DNA from: Micromussa lordhowensis
Taxonomy: Eukaryota > Cnidaria > Anthozoa > Scleractinia > Lobophylliidae
Length of the DNA stretch: 64,000 nucleotides
NCBI GenBank assembly: GCA_964020085.1
Contig: OZ026604.1
Span: forward strand, 12,228,912 to 12,292,911
Direction of reading: 5' to 3'
Below, piece by piece: positions 11,266 to 21,733 of this stretch. How positions within the stretch are numbered: position 1 is the stretch's first letter; every line of letters starts with the position of its first letter. The translations under genes and the position numbers were made by a program. The notes beneath the pieces were generated by a model. That model saw only the letters and a list, made by a program, of their open reading frames with translations. It did not search any database and was not told the DNA's origin.

Positions 11266-13869
11266 CTATTGAGACATTGGAGGTGGCAAAATTTCTGGAA
11301 CAAAGTCTTTTAATATAAGGCATTTCCATCTCTCATTAAAGAGCTTGGCAGTTTTGTTTTTTATTACAATGTATCTTTCAGTCATTATATTTTCTCGAAA
11401 TTGTATTTTAAACAGTGAGAAGAGTAACGATTGTTCATTAAGGTTACATTTATAAATGAAGTATTTTGCCACCAGCAAAGCCAAGCTTAGGGGTTGATGG
11501 TGTTTGAGTGGGTTTGTAGGTCCGTATAAAATTGTTGAGTCTGGTAACTGAATGTTTTCACTAGTGACTTGCGACCACCAGTCAAAAAATTCATTCCAAA
11601 ATAAAGCTACATGGGAACACTTTAAAAACATGTGTTGGATTGTATGCTGTTCACTTTTACATAGGTAGCATATATCATCAGGTGTTATGTTTGCTCTTTT
11701 CAGTTTGTCTTTAGTGTAGATGATATTATGGTTTATTTTGAATTGAAACATTATTAACTTTGTATTTTTCGTAACAGAAAAAGGCCATTTATATAGTTTT
11801 TGGATTTCAGAAGGCTCCACTCCGTAACCAATAATTCGGTTTTCATTGGTAGGTGATTGATATTTTTTCTCAACAATTATTTTGTGCAGAGCAGCGTTGG
11901 AAAGATTTTCTTCATTGTCGTACCAGTTCTGTTTCCCTGTTTGCCTCTGTCTACCGGTAGTAGAAATTTTCCATTTATTTTTAATTGCACTGAGAAGGCC
12001 GTAGTACACTGTGAAACTGGATTTAACTTTGAACAGATTGACAAATTCTTGATACGTTAGGAATTTTCCACTATTAGGGTTTAAGAGGTGTTTAACCTTT
12101 GTAACACCCGCCTTGTGCCAAGACTCATAAAATATTGGCTTAGTTGCGATTTTTATTTCATGGTTGTTCCATATTATGGCGTCATATGGATCTGCTTTTT
12201 CTTGATCTATTTCAGCTTTGATTTTTTTTATCATTTCCCAATAATTTAGAATTTCTGAGTAGAAGCAAGGGATGTTTTTCAAACTGAGTTCTTTGGTTTT
12301 ATAACTGCATGATATTAAGAACGTAAAACCGCCTAGGTGTCGTGTCATGTAATTTGGGATGATTTTCCACGGTGCGTTCCCCTCTGTATTGAATCTTCTC
12401 ACCCATGAAGCTTTCAAGGCTTTATTCATCGACTCAAACTCAGTCATTTTTAATCCGCCCAGATTCCTGTCTCCAATTAATGTGTTTGTTTTAATTTTAT
12501 GTGGTTTGTTATCCCATATAAAATCCAATATGGTTTTATCAACCCTTTTGCTGAAATTTTCAGGTAATGGTAAAACTGAAGCGTTGTATATTAGTTTAGA
12601 CAACCCAAGTGACTTGACAATGTTGATCTTCCCGAGCAGAGTCAGTTTCCTCCTTTTCCAGGAATTAAGAATTTTTTTCAAATCTTCCAGTTTCTTATCA
12701 AAATTGAGACTTTCACATTTGCTTCTATCGTTGGAGAAATGGATACCTAAAGCATAAACAGAATTTTCTGGCCAGCGAAACTCGAAAGGTGTGTCGATCC
12801 TTGTTGCCCAGCAGCCCAGCCACATGGCCTCCGTTTTTGATTTATTCAGTTGTAAGCCTGAGCATCCTTTGAAATTTTCTAATATCTCAAGTGACGTCTG
12901 CACTGAATCTAGATCTCTGAGAATAAGAGTAGTGTCATCTGCATATAGGGTATTTTTTATTTCGTTGTCTCCGACCTTTATTCCTTTGATGTTGCTATTC
13001 GTTTGAAATGCAAGATTAAGCAGTTCTATACCTAGAACGAACAGGAGTCCTGATAACGGGCAGCCTTGTCGTACTCCGCGTTTAAGGTTAAAAAAAGTGG
13101 ATGCAAAACCATTGTTTGTAACACAGCTAGAAATATCGGTGTAAAACACTTTAACCCATCTTTTGAAATCTTGCTTGAAGTTAAAAACATCCAAGACTTT
13201 GTGCAAGTACTCCCATTCGATTGAATCAAAAGCTTTCTTAAAGTCAAGAAAAAGAGCGATGCCTGGTGTTTGCTTGGCTTTGGTATAGTCAATAACGTCA
13301 AAAATAAGTCTGACATTTTCGCCAATGTATCTATTCTTCACATAACCAGTTTGATTTGGACTTATTATGTCTGGGAGTACTTTTGCTAATCTGTTCGCTA
13401 TTACTTTGGTAGCAATTTTATAGTCCACATTTAGCAAAGTAACTGGACGTAAGTTGTTTAGGACATCGGTGGGTTTGTCTTTCTTTGGTAGAAGAGTGAT
13501 GATGCCTCTTTTCTGACAAATCGACAATTCTCCTTTATCAAAGGCGTTGTTGATACTTTGTACGACATCATCACCAACTTCATCCCAGAATCGCTTATAA
13601 AATTCAGAAGTAAGGCCGTCTGAGCCCGGAGATTTACCTATTCCCATTTCATTTAAGGCTTTTTTGCACTCTTCGTTAGTTATTTTTCCTTCGCAAATAT
13701 TCGCGTTCTCGTCGCTTAATGGTTTAATGAGCTCGTTTTCAAAGAAAGTCTTGCTTTCTGGTGTTGCCATATTGATGTTACTCGATTCATATAAAACTCT
13801 GTAAAAGTTCTCCTCTTCCCTTAGAATGATCTCCTGATCTTCAGTTTCCATTTCATCGTTTAATTTCAA
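11266..13869 (-). CDS. LINE ORF2, reverse transcriptase and C-terminal part
   Basis: This 867-codon frame carries RT motifs in order: NLRPVTLLN (residues 139-147), FLDFKKAFDS (207-216), GVRQGCPLSGLLF (265-277) and the catalytic LYADDTTLI (308-316). Near the end comes the zinc knuckle CYLCKSEQHTIQHMFLKC. This is the enzyme that copies the element's RNA at the nicked target. The order and knuckle fit the L1/Tx1 group. The nominal start is a TTG reading from the upstream frame. In truth ORF2 continues from the endonuclease frame, and a 1-base change in the A9 run (T9 on plus, 13895-13903) splits them. Stop at 11266. Downstream of the split the frame is open throughout. Confidence 0.93.
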   Translation of the reverse strand: MKLNDEMETEDQEIILREEENFYRVLYESSNINMATPESKTFFENELIKPLSDENANICEGKITNEECKKALNEMGIGKSPGSDGLTSEFYKRFWDEVGDDVVQSINNAFDKGELSICQKRGIITLLPKKDKPTDVLNNLRPVTLLNVDYKIATKVIANRLAKVLPDIISPNQTGYVKNRYIGENVRLIFDVIDYTKAKQTPGIALFLDFKKAFDSIEWEYLHKVLDVFNFKQDFKRWVKVFYTDISSCVTNNGFASTFFNLKRGVRQGCPLSGLLFVLGIELLNLAFQTNSNIKGIKVGDNEIKNTLYADDTTLILRDLDSVQTSLEILENFKGCSGLQLNKSKTEAMWLGCWATRIDTPFEFRWPENSVYALGIHFSNDRSKCESLNFDKKLEDLKKILNSWKRRKLTLLGKINIVKSLGLSKLIYNASVLPLPENFSKRVDKTILDFIWDNKPHKIKTNTLIGDRNLGGLKMTEFESMNKALKASWVRRFNTEGNAPWKIIPNYMTRHLGGFTFLISCSYKTKELSLKNIPCFYSEILNYWEMIKKIKAEIDQEKADPYDAIIWNNHEIKIATKPIFYESWHKAGVTKVKHLLNPNSGKFLTYQEFVNLFKVKSSFTVYYGLLSAIKNKWKISTTGRQRQTGKQNWYDNEENLSNAALHKIIVEKKYQSPTNENRIIGYGVEPSEIQKLYKWPFSVTKNTKLIMFQFKINHNIIYTKDKLKRANITPDDICYLCKSEQHTIQHMFLKCSHVALFWNEFFDWWSQVTSENIQLPDSTILYGPTNPLKHHQPLSLALLVAKYFIYKCNLNEQSLLFSLFKIQFRENIMTERYIVIKNKTAKLFNERWKCLILKDFVPEILPPPMSQ

Positions 13870-15083
13870 TTTGGTGATGGTTTTCTTCTCACCCTTTTTT
13901 TTTCTAAGTTTAGAAAATATCTGGTGTTTTTCTCACCGTATTCCACCCATCTTGCTTTGCTTCTTAAGATAGCTCCCATTACCTTTTGGTCTGTTATTCG
14001 TTTGAGGCGCATTTGTGTACTCTGTATCTTTGTTCTTAAAAGTGGATTATTTTTACATTGTGCAGACTGGGCCAATAGCTCATTCAGCTGCTCCTGCAAC
14101 TTTTTTTCCTCATTCCTCTTCTTTTTAGCTTTTCTTTTGGCGTAAGCGATAGTGAAGCCTCGCACTTCCATTTTCATTAGGTCCCATCTAAGTCCTTTGT
14201 CGTCTAAATATAAGTATTTATTTCTGTAGTTTTCAATGTTTGCTTTAAATTCATTAATATACTCTTCATCCTCTAGTAGCGATGAGTTAAATTTCCAAAA
14301 TCCCGGCCCAGCTTTTTTGTTGAGAGAGTCTGACTGAATAAATAGTTTAACAGCGCAGTGGTCAGACCCTGGTGCGTGGACAATACTACACTCTTTAGCA
14401 AGGTTAACAAGGTTTGGAGATGCTAGAAAATAATCCAACCTGCACTGGACTTTATATGCTTTGTCTCTCCAGGTAAATTGTTTCTCTTTGGGATTCATTT
14501 CACGCCAAACGTCTTGCAAAGAGTATAGATTTGACAATTGGGAAATTTTATCCCTAACACGCTTTTTATTTTCTACAGGTTTCCCTCCTATTTTGTCCAA
14601 CTCAGTGAGAGGACAGTTCAAATCACCGCCAATTATAATGTTTTCATCCGCGTAATTTGAGAGCCTATTCATAACCTTTTCGAAAAACTGTACCTGTTGA
14701 GAAATGTCGTTTGGAGCGTAAAGGTTCATTAGCACTAAGTTTGCGCCATTCATTTTTGTATCAAGAACAATTAATCTTCCCTGGTTGTCTTTCTCGAATT
14801 TTATCACATCGATGTCATACTTTGGGTTCAGTAAAATCATGACACCTTTGCTGTGTTTTGTTCCATGACTACAGAAAATCTTTCCACCCCACTCTGCTTC
14901 CCACGAAGCTTTTGTTTTTTCATCGCTGTAAGTTTCTTGCAGAAAATAGAAATGTGCTTTTTGATTGTGTAGCCATCTGAAAATTGACCGCCTTTTAGTG
15001 GACCCGTTTAAACCTCTAACATTAAGAGTGACAATTTTGATTTGAAATGTTTTTAAGTCGTTCATATTAAAAATTGGTTTCAA
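13866..15083 (-). CDS. LINE ORF2, AP-type endonuclease part
   Basis: This 405-codon frame starts at ATG 15083. It holds the endonuclease motifs TLNVRGL (residues 18-24), FLQETYSD (48-55), LYAPND, IIGGDLNCPL, CRLDYFL and GSDHCAV. The enzyme nicks target DNA to prime reverse transcription. After the domain a Lys-rich linker leads to the A9 homopolymer at 13895-13903, after which the frame runs into TGA at 13866-13868. The RT frame is open in the neighbouring phase through the same place, so one inserted or missing A explains the break. It could be a sequencing error or a real inactivating indel. Confidence 0.92.
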   Translation of the reverse strand: MKPIFNMNDLKTFQIKIVTLNVRGLNGSTKRRSIFRWLHNQKAHFYFLQETYSDEKTKASWEAEWGGKIFCSHGTKHSKGVMILLNPKYDIDVIKFEKDNQGRLIVLDTKMNGANLVLMNLYAPNDISQQVQFFEKVMNRLSNYADENIIIGGDLNCPLTELDKIGGKPVENKKRVRDKISQLSNLYSLQDVWREMNPKEKQFTWRDKAYKVQCRLDYFLASPNLVNLAKECSIVHAPGSDHCAVKLFIQSDSLNKKAGPGFWKFNSSLLEDEEYINEFKANIENYRNKYLYLDDKGLRWDLMKMEVRGFTIAYAKRKAKKKRNEEKKLQEQLNELLAQSAQCKNNPLLRTKIQSTQMRLKRITDQKVMGAILRSKARWVEYGEKNTRYFLNLEKKRVRRKPSPN

Positions 15084-15519
15084 ATTCCCTCTGGTATTCT
15101 ATATAATTCTTTTGTATCATTGTTTCAAGAGGTGCGAGAACACTTGATCTTTGCATGTGAATGTTGAGCATAATAAATTTTGTCTCCTATAATATGCTAA
15201 CTTCATGTCAAGTATGTAGCGTTGTAGCATTGTAGGAAAGAAATTAAAAAGGTAAACAACAAGAATTAAATTGAAACGATGAATAACAAATACTAACAGA
15301 AAAATATTCCAACTAACTAAAATTAAGGTCCATTTTGACCTGATCATGCTAATTCTCTGTCAAAGAAAAAAAAGAACAGAGAGCAGTTTACTGACACAAT
15401 GACCTTCTTACCCTTTTCCCTCCCCTCAAAAAATTATTTTTCGCGTTGCGTTCTCTAGAGCATCCCTAATTGCCTTGCCCGCTTCAAAGGTACTAAGCTC
15501 AAGTATCGTTAAGATAAAC

Positions 15520-16011
15520 TTACCCTAATAGTTCTTTGGGTACATTCTTGCTTGTGTAGCTCGCACTTCCAATTTTTAGAGTTCTTCCGATGACTTTCGC
15601 TTGTGTGCCGCTTGCTTGGGCTTTCAGCATCGCTTTGATTAGAACAGCTCTCTCATCTTGGATTTCACTCGGGTAATCTAGGGTTATGTACGCATCTGGG
15701 AAGTGAATAGATTCTTTTAGTAGATTCCTCTTTCGAAAGACAACCTCCTTGTCTTCCCTGCACAAAAATCTGACAATAATCGGTCGAGGTCTGCCTTGAA
15801 TGGATTTTCCCATCCTGTGTACCGCATGACAACGCATTTGACTTGTTTCTATGTCCATTTCTTTGGTCATGATGTCGAAGATCAGCTCTCTACAGTTCTC
15901 GCTTGGGCGTTCAGGGATGTTTCTGAATATTAAGTTTTCTCTCCGCGAGTACTCTTCCATATGTAAAACCTTTTCTTTTTGCTTCTTTAATTCTGCTCGT
16001 AAAGTATTCAT
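15520..16011 (-). CDS. LINE ORF1, C-terminal part, with start codon supplied by the target duplication
   Basis: This 163-codon frame resembles L1-type ORF1 nucleic-acid-binding proteins: a helical lead-in (LKKQKEKVLHMEEYSRRENL), then an RRM-like segment (ENLIFRNIPERP, RPIIVRFLCREDKEVVF) and a C-terminal part (AYITLDYPSEIQDERAVL). The usual N-terminal region and most of the coiled coil are missing. The ATG (16011-16009) and next codons come from the flanking AAAGTATTCAT, not from the element: 5' truncation happened to place a host ATG in frame. ORF1 proteins normally package the RNA, and a shortened form may not trimerise. Confidence 0.8.
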   Translation of the reverse strand: MNTLRAELKKQKEKVLHMEEYSRRENLIFRNIPERPSENCRELIFDIMTKEMDIETSQMRCHAVHRMGKSIQGRPRPIIVRFLCREDKEVVFRKRNLLKESIHFPDAYITLDYPSEIQDERAVLIKAMLKAQASGTQAKVIGRTLKIGSASYTSKNVPKELLG

Positions 16012-16180
16012 GGCGGTGTAATGGTGTGCGAGGAAATGTCGGCGGATCGTCCTGATCGGGACGGATCGTGACGACCCGTCACGGTGGTGACGGATGGTGA
16101 CGGTTCGTGACGGTTAGCCAGTTTTCGATTGACTTAGAAAGTATTCATGGCGGTGTAACGGTGTGCGAGGAAATGTCGGC
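16001..16180. repeat. Continuation of the ~137-bp palindromic array
   Basis: After the LINE, the array resumes with GGCGGTGTAATGGTGTGCGA and one full plus one partial unit, ending at GTCGGCGGAACTCTG near 16187. It is the same repeat as 10120-11020. Confidence 0.9.
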
Positions 16181-16850
16181 GGAACTCTGCAATTCTTCTT
16201 GAACTGAATGGATCGGTTTTACTCGATAAAAATGTGCGGATTGGTTTTTTGCGAGCTTGTGTCAGTGTGTTGTTGATTTAGAAAATATTCATTGCGGTAT
16301 TATGGTCTGTGATGTAAATGTCTTCACGGCTTATTACGATTAATCAGCTTTGACGGATGGTTTTTGTTGGGATATTTGTCTGTTAGTGAGCCATTTTATC
16401 ATTTGCGAAATGTTGTGGTGAGCAAAATTATTTCAGTGCAATTACGAGCTGTTAATTTTAGGGAACTTATTAAGATTCATACTTTTACTTCAGAATAACC
16501 GAGTTCGATTGCGTAACATGAAATGTTATCTGTAGTGCCACTGTCAATACATATTTGCATATGGAAACAAAAGGGGAATAATTTACGTTTGGACCAACAA
16601 GCTTGCTACACATAAATAAACGAGATTTCTTCCCATCTTGTACGAGAGTTATGCAGAGTTGGAAAAAAAGGAATATTTATGGACTGGAAGACGAAAAATA
16701 ACCTTGAAACCAAGTCAAATCTATCAAGTAAACTCACAACTAGCCGCATTAGCGATGCCGCTTGATTTACGCCATGGTGTATCCATAGTAACAGCGAAAG
16801 CCACATTTTGTTCGAGATACCGCTATCCATTGAAACTGTTTTTATAATGA
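16181..16850. other. Unassigned non-coding stretch
   Basis: It contains decayed echoes of the satellite (TTCATTGCGGTATTATGGT at about 16287) and then unique sequence. No gene is recognisable. Confidence 0.4.
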
Positions 16851-16852
16851 AA

Positions 16853-17202
16853 GATCATCTGTTGTTGTAGTATCCCTCGATTGATATTTTCTTTCGCTCT
16901 AAACGGGTCATATTGTAGCTCAAGTTTAAAGAACGAGCTATACATAATCGTTTGTTGTTGCAGTATCCCTCGATTGATAATTTCTTTCGCTCTAAACGGG
17001 TCATATTGTAGCTCAAGTTTAAAGAACGAGCTATTACATGATTATGATTCGCTCCGACGAAGGGCTAACGCTCGAAACGTCAGCTTCCGAATCTCTTTAC
17101 GGTGGACAATTCACATTATCAACCCAGTTGATAAAACCAAATTATCTCGTAATACTCCCACCGACGCAGCACCTCAGTTTCTTTAGAAACTTGCCCCCTT
17201 TA
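16853..17202. repeat. Two tandem copies of a ~115-bp repeat plus flank, target of the KDZ element
   Basis: GTTGTTGCAGTATCCCTCG and TTTCTTTCGCTCTAAACGGG recur in two adjacent copies (about 16860-16945 and 16950-17035). They recur again on the far side of the 8.3-kb element (25528-25690). The element therefore sits in pre-existing repeat DNA. Confidence 0.75.
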
Positions 17203-17207
17203 CACTA

Positions 17208-17760
17208 AGGTGCGGTATTGCAGAATATCAAAATATCAACAGAATATCAAAATATCAAATTTTTGCAGAATATCAAAATATCAACAGAATATCAAAATAT
17301 ATCTTTGGTCTGCTATCTCACCGTGATATTTGATAATATCATGATATTTTGATATGATACTTTCATGATATTAATTTGATATTATCAAATCACTGTTGAT
17401 ATCTTTGGTCTGCCATCTCACCATGATATTTGATAATATCATGATATTTTGATATGATATTTTCATGATATTTTTTGATATTATCAAATGATTGTTGATA
17501 TATCTTTGGTCAGCCATCTCACGGTGATATTTGATAATATCATGATATTTTGATATGATATTTTCATGATATTAATTTGATATTATCAAATCACTGTTGA
17601 TATATCTTTGGTCAGCCATCTCACGGTGATATTTGATAATATCATGATATTTTGATATGATATTTTCATGATATTATTTTGATATTATCAAATGATTGTT
17701 GATATATCTTTGCTCAGCCATCTCACTGTGATATTTGATAATATTATGATAATTTCATAT
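17208..17760. repeat. Left subterminal array of ATATC/GATAT palindromes
   Basis: Four units of about 100-115 bp share TCTTTGGTCNGCCATCTCAC followed by runs of GATAATATCATGATATTTTG. Nearly every unit contains nested palindromes built from GATAT/ATATC and TCATGA. Such subterminal repeats commonly bind transposase. Confidence 0.85.
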
Positions 17761-18089
17761 TTCACAATATCATCATCACAAATATGTCCTGCCTCGTTCT
17801 TTAAGCGCCTGGTGTATGATCCTTCAGGTCATGATATTTGAGATGTTGAAATTATCTTGCATAATATTAATTTGATATTATCGAATTACGGGTGATATCA
17901 GTTTTTTACTCCTCAAAAGTTTAAAAGTGTTGCACGAGACTATAAAATCTAGATAAACGACAGCGAGCGCAAACAGAGGATCATGCAACAGCGCCGCAAT
18001 GTATTTCGCCAGTTAGGTCAAGAAACGGGATAACGCTTGACTAAACCACCCTCTTTAACAGCGAAGTATGTTAAAAAATTACATCTAAA

Positions 18090-18535
18090 CATCTATCTAA
18101 ACAAAAAGCTATGCAATGTATACCTCGTTCTATCAACTTGTGCAGACAAATGACACGTTTTAAATAAACTCGTGTGTAGGGAACCAAACTGTGCATCTAA
18201 ACAAAAAGCTATGCAATGTATACCTCGTTCTATAAACTTGTGCAGACAAATGACTCGTTTTAAATAAACTCGTGTGCAGGGAACCAAACTGTGCATCTAA
18301 ACAAAACGCTATGCAATGTATACCTCGTTCTATAAACTTGTGCAGACAAATGACTCGTTTTAAATAAACTCGTGTGCAGGGAACCAAACTGTGCATCTAA
18401 ACAAAAAGCCATGCAATGTATACCTCGTTCTATAAACTTGTGCAGACAAATGACTCGTTTTAAATAAACTCGTGTGCAGGGAACCAAACTGTGCATCTAA
18501 ACAAAAAGCCATGCAATGTATACCTCGTTCTATCA
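18090..18535. repeat. 100-bp tandem repeat, about 4.4 copies
   Basis: The word AAGCYATGCAATGTATACCT recurs every 100 bp (about 18106, 18206, 18306, 18406, 18506) with the intervening CAGACAAATGACTCGTTTTA and CTCGTGTGCAGGGAACCAAA. A degenerate further copy is visible at about 18893-18950. Copies are nearly identical, suggesting recent expansion. Open frames on the minus strand here only reflect the periodicity. Confidence 0.93.
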
Positions 18536-19142
18536 TATCAGACTTTGCCTATTGTTATGGTTTAATTTTTTTAAGACAATGAGCCTTTTGTTGTCTGTCC
18601 GTAGGGATTTTTCCGTCCTGTTTCGCGTAATTATAATCGGGTCAAATCGGATTCAGTCGGCAACTTGTCGCTGATGACAAATTTTTCGCAACGGTAGCCT
18701 ACTTGAGAAAACGAAGACAAACTAACCGGGGGTAGGTCAACAGGTTTGTCTAAGCTTTTGCCATGCCGCAGGCGCATGTTTCTGCCTAACCCAGCCTAAC
18801 TGTACTTTATTTTAGTCGTCTAGTAATTATTATTTTTTAGCTCATGTTTTAGCGAGCAAGCGGCGATGAGTAGCTGGATGCGATAAGAACGTTTGCAGAC
18901 AAATGACTCGTCTTGTACAGGAAATAAAACTGTGCATCGAAACAAGAAACAATGTTAAGTATTCTTCCTTTCTTTAACTTACGCAGAAGAGCGATCAATT
19001 TTTTGCACAAACATAGCGAAGTATGCTAAATAAATTACATGTCTGTTAACAGTATCCTTTTATTTCATTTCGCATGCATGATAACACTTCACAAATAGTA
19101 CTCCATTGATTTCAATAACTTAACTACATAAAATGTCTCTCT

Positions 19143-20948
19143 TTACAGCAACTTCTTTCGTTTTAACTCTGCCTCCAAGTCATTGTTAAAACATTGGTTG
19201 ACAAACCAGAACAACACGTTCCTTTTAAACTGCGTCATCTTTCGAGTAAGTTCAAAGTACTGATTTAATCTCTTAAACCCCTGTTCGCAAGATTCAGTAT
19301 TAACACCCCTGATTTCATCAAACTTGGGTAGATGTGGGTGATAAAGACAATTCGGATTGTCAGGTGGCATACAAACTTCCTCAGTGTGTTTGGAGACATG
19401 AAAAATGTCTACTAGAAATTGGACATTATCTATTAATAACTTTGCTCCCGCACTGCCATTTTGGGCTTGATTTTTCAAAAAAGGCATCAAACCACAAGCC
19501 CTATCGTACCCTAGATACCTGAGTCTCTTGAAATGCTCCAAATTACTACAAAAAGTTCTGAGGATGAAAAGAAATACCTGGGTGTAAGATTCACTGGTAA
19601 ACATTTCGGTCATACTTACAACAATGCCGCAGGGCCTTATAAGAGCAAGCATGCCCGCAGTTGTTTGGAAAAATAGTGAAATGTTTTCCTTCTTTTTACA
19701 TCCCTTAGCCTTCTGCTGTGCTAAACATTCATCTTCGGCTAACAAACCCGCCTCTGCTGTGGATGTCATAAATTCCGGTGGAACAGTAACTTCTTCGGTA
19801 GACGTTTCTGCGGTCATCGACTGGTGGCTTTTACAAAATTTTGATGGCTTTTGACTTTTTCCCCCAGGAAGCGGCGAATTCGGACAGCATTTATATATTT
19901 GTGGTAAATCCTTCCTTAATTTCACCTTCTCCATCGGAAGCGCACACTTTGCTCGCTTTAAGTACTCGTTCCCATCAACAGTGACATATCCTTCTGAACA
20001 GCCCGGCGCCTTGCACTTGTGTGTTACCCACTTATTGTCCGATGCACAAATGTCTTCCCAAACTACTCTGCATAAATCCTCGGTGTTCAGATGCCTGCCA
20101 CAGTGGGAATACTCACACTTCAAGTCAGTTTCGGCCAATTTGCCCTTGCTGTGATAATAGTTAACAACAATCCAAAGAAACCAAGCATCATTCACTCGTT
20201 GTTCATTTAACTGCCACTCTTCATCATTTGAACGCGCAAACTCTTGTAATTCACTCAAACGTTCACTGTCTTTCGTCTTAAAGTTCAGGTTGTAAACTTT
20301 AGCGCGAGATTGAAAAGTGGCTCCAGATACCCAGATATTATTGCTAATATCTTGCAAAAGGAGAGTTTCAAACACAGTCCTTGAAGATACCTGGAAATAT
20401 GGGTTCCCTCCGTGATGTAGGTCTTCAAAAATTTTTGAACCTTCCTTAGTCATCTTGTAGCTTGGAAAGTATTTTACTTTGCATTTCTCACAATGACCAT
20501 GAAACATTGCTCCAACATAAGTGCCTCGCATTGTGTACACCAAGGGAAACGATGGCCGATTGTCCATCTTTATATTCTTGCCGCAACATTGCGTTTTCGT
20601 AGGAAGTAAAACAACGGGCTTGAAAGCACTTTTACCGCTTCTCTTGAACAGCCGAGAATTCAAATCACGTCGTAATAGTGAAGGATACTTAGCCTGTAAC
20701 ACTTTAACGACTGTCCTACAGTTTGTTTTGTCCGTTAAACGCAGGTGCTTTCCATCCTTGCGGTCACTACAACCAAGACACACTGACGGTGTTGCCGCTG
20801 TAATTTCCAATCTTTGGCTACGCACAAACTCAGCCACTAGTTCATATCTGTTGGGTGTTCCCTCAGGAAAATGGCCGACTGCAAACAGTAGAGAATTAAA
20901 TTCTTCGTGATCAACAACTATTGCGCACATTTTCCGCTCACTGATCAC
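19143..20948 (-). CDS. KDZ-type transposase with CxC5/CxC6-like cysteine clusters
   Basis: This intact frame has 601 codons. Residues 121-164 form a CxC5-like cluster (CCGKN, then [20 protein letters not shown], then YFPSY). Residues 278-336 form a CxC6-like cluster ([30 protein letters not shown]), followed by CC...C...H to about 375. The C-terminal RNase H-like part shows [13 protein letters not shown] (438-450), [12 protein letters not shown] with Asp482, [16 protein letters not shown] (511-526) and [16 protein letters not shown] (550-565) with the likely catalytic Glu. I cannot point to a clear first acidic residue; around 425-432 the sequence reads [11 protein letters not shown] enzymes are DDE transposases that move elements with inverted ends. 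The gene lies divergent to the DUF3987 gene, 785 bp apart. Family assignment is firm; activity is not proven. Confidence 0.85.
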   Translation of the reverse strand: MISERKMCAIVVDHEEFNSLLFAVGHFPEGTPNRYELVAEFVRSQRLEITAATPSVCLGCSDRKDGKHLRLTDKTNCRTVVKVLQAKYPSLLRRDLNSRLFKRSGKSAFKPVVLLPTKTQCCGKNIKMDNRPSFPLVYTMRGTYVGAMFHGHCEKCKVKYFPSYKMTKEGSKIFEDLHHGGNPYFQVSSRTVFETLLLQDISNNIWVSGATFQSRAKVYNLNFKTKDSERLSELQEFARSNDEEWQLNEQRVNDAWFLWIVVNYYHSKGKLAETDLKCEYSHCGRHLNTEDLCRVVWEDICASDNKWVTHKCKAPGCSEGYVTVDGNEYLKRAKCALPMEKVKLRKDLPQIYKCCPNSPLPGGKSQKPSKFCKSHQSMTAETSTEEVTVPPEFMTSTAEAGLLAEDECLAQQKAKGCKKKENISLFFQTTAGMLALIRPCGIVVSMTEMFTSESYTQVFLFILRTFCSNLEHFKRLRYLGYDRACGLMPFLKNQAQNGSAGAKLLIDNVQFLVDIFHVSKHTEEVCMPPDNPNCLYHPHLPKFDEIRGVNTESCEQGFKRLNQYFELTRKMTQFKRNVLFWFVNQCFNNDLEAELKRKKLL

Positions 20949-21733
20949 ATTGACAATTGACCAGCTACAAACAACCTCTGATTTGGCCCAAGTGTTAGTA
21001 TCGATTAATGTTATTCTTCACTTGCCCATGACAAGGTTCTAATGCATTCGGCTAGGTCATTGTCAATACAACACTTCTCACCTCTGGTTTCAGTAATAAA
21101 ATTAAGAGGTGCGATGAATTTCTAAACAATAAGCAGATTCTTAGCAGCTTCAATTTAAAACTTTATCACACGCCACACACTAATTTCGAGTACCGTGCGC
21201 GTGATAGTACGTTCTATCTATTATGAACTCTTGTCAGTGATCGTACCATAGTAACTATGATCGTACGTTTGCATTATCATAAATTCTCGTCTAATAAATG
21301 TTCCTACTAAATTCACATTTTCACACGTTATCCCTCTTTTGGTTTGGTTTTGTGAATGATATAAAGCGCGCGCAAATCAAGATCATTGTAATTCACACTT
21401 TTAAAACCATAACCTGTTGGTGACTTTTAATTTGTTTTGTGTTTTTATTACATTGTTCTTTGTATCCCGGCTATTGGCTACAATTCCACTGCAATTACAA
21501 AAGAAATCCGACAAACGATACTTCGGCTTTCCGGTAATAATTACGCATTTCAGACCGTGTCGGTAACTTGTGTATTTGTATAGCGTGTTTATTCCATTGT
21601 TCTTTGCACCTTTCCTATTGGTTACCACTCCATCACAAATACACACAGCTATCCCACAAATGATGCTTATCTTTTAAACGCAATTTATATCGCTTAGCGA
21701 CTTCGCTGTTCATTTCATTCGTGCATTTTCACA
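20949..21733. promoter_or_regulatory. Shared divergent intergenic region of the KDZ/DUF3987 pair, with duplicated ~150-bp block
   Basis: Two diverged direct copies (about 21412-21540 and 21566-21670) share ATTNCATTGTTCTTTG and a CTATTGGYTAC motif, that is inverted CCAAT boxes. TATAAAG occurs at about 21360 on the plus strand. A divergent arrangement with CCAAT motifs in a duplicated block suggests a bidirectional control region. This is inferred from sequence only. Confidence 0.5.

Larger units (their letters stand above)
11032..16000 (-). mobile_element. L1/Tx1-like non-LTR retrotransposon, 5'-truncated in ORF1
   Basis: An 11-bp target duplication AAAGTATTCAT lies at 11021-11031 and 16001-16011. 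On the minus strand the order is truncated ORF1 (16011-15520), spacer, ORF2 with endonuclease, RT and zinc knuckle (15083-11266), a short 3' region, and an A-rich tail seen as T-runs at 11032-11069. At 4969 bp it is close to full length but lacks the ORF1 N-terminus. It is inserted in the 137-bp satellite: the repeat unit is interrupted at 11031 and resumes at 16012. Clean duplications and long frames point to recent insertion. Confidence 0.93.

Noticed and set aside
18090..18535. Regular 100-bp repeats that look like a CRISPR array
   Set aside because: The whole unit repeats without unique spacers, the host is eukaryotic, and no cas genes are present; it is a tandem repeat.
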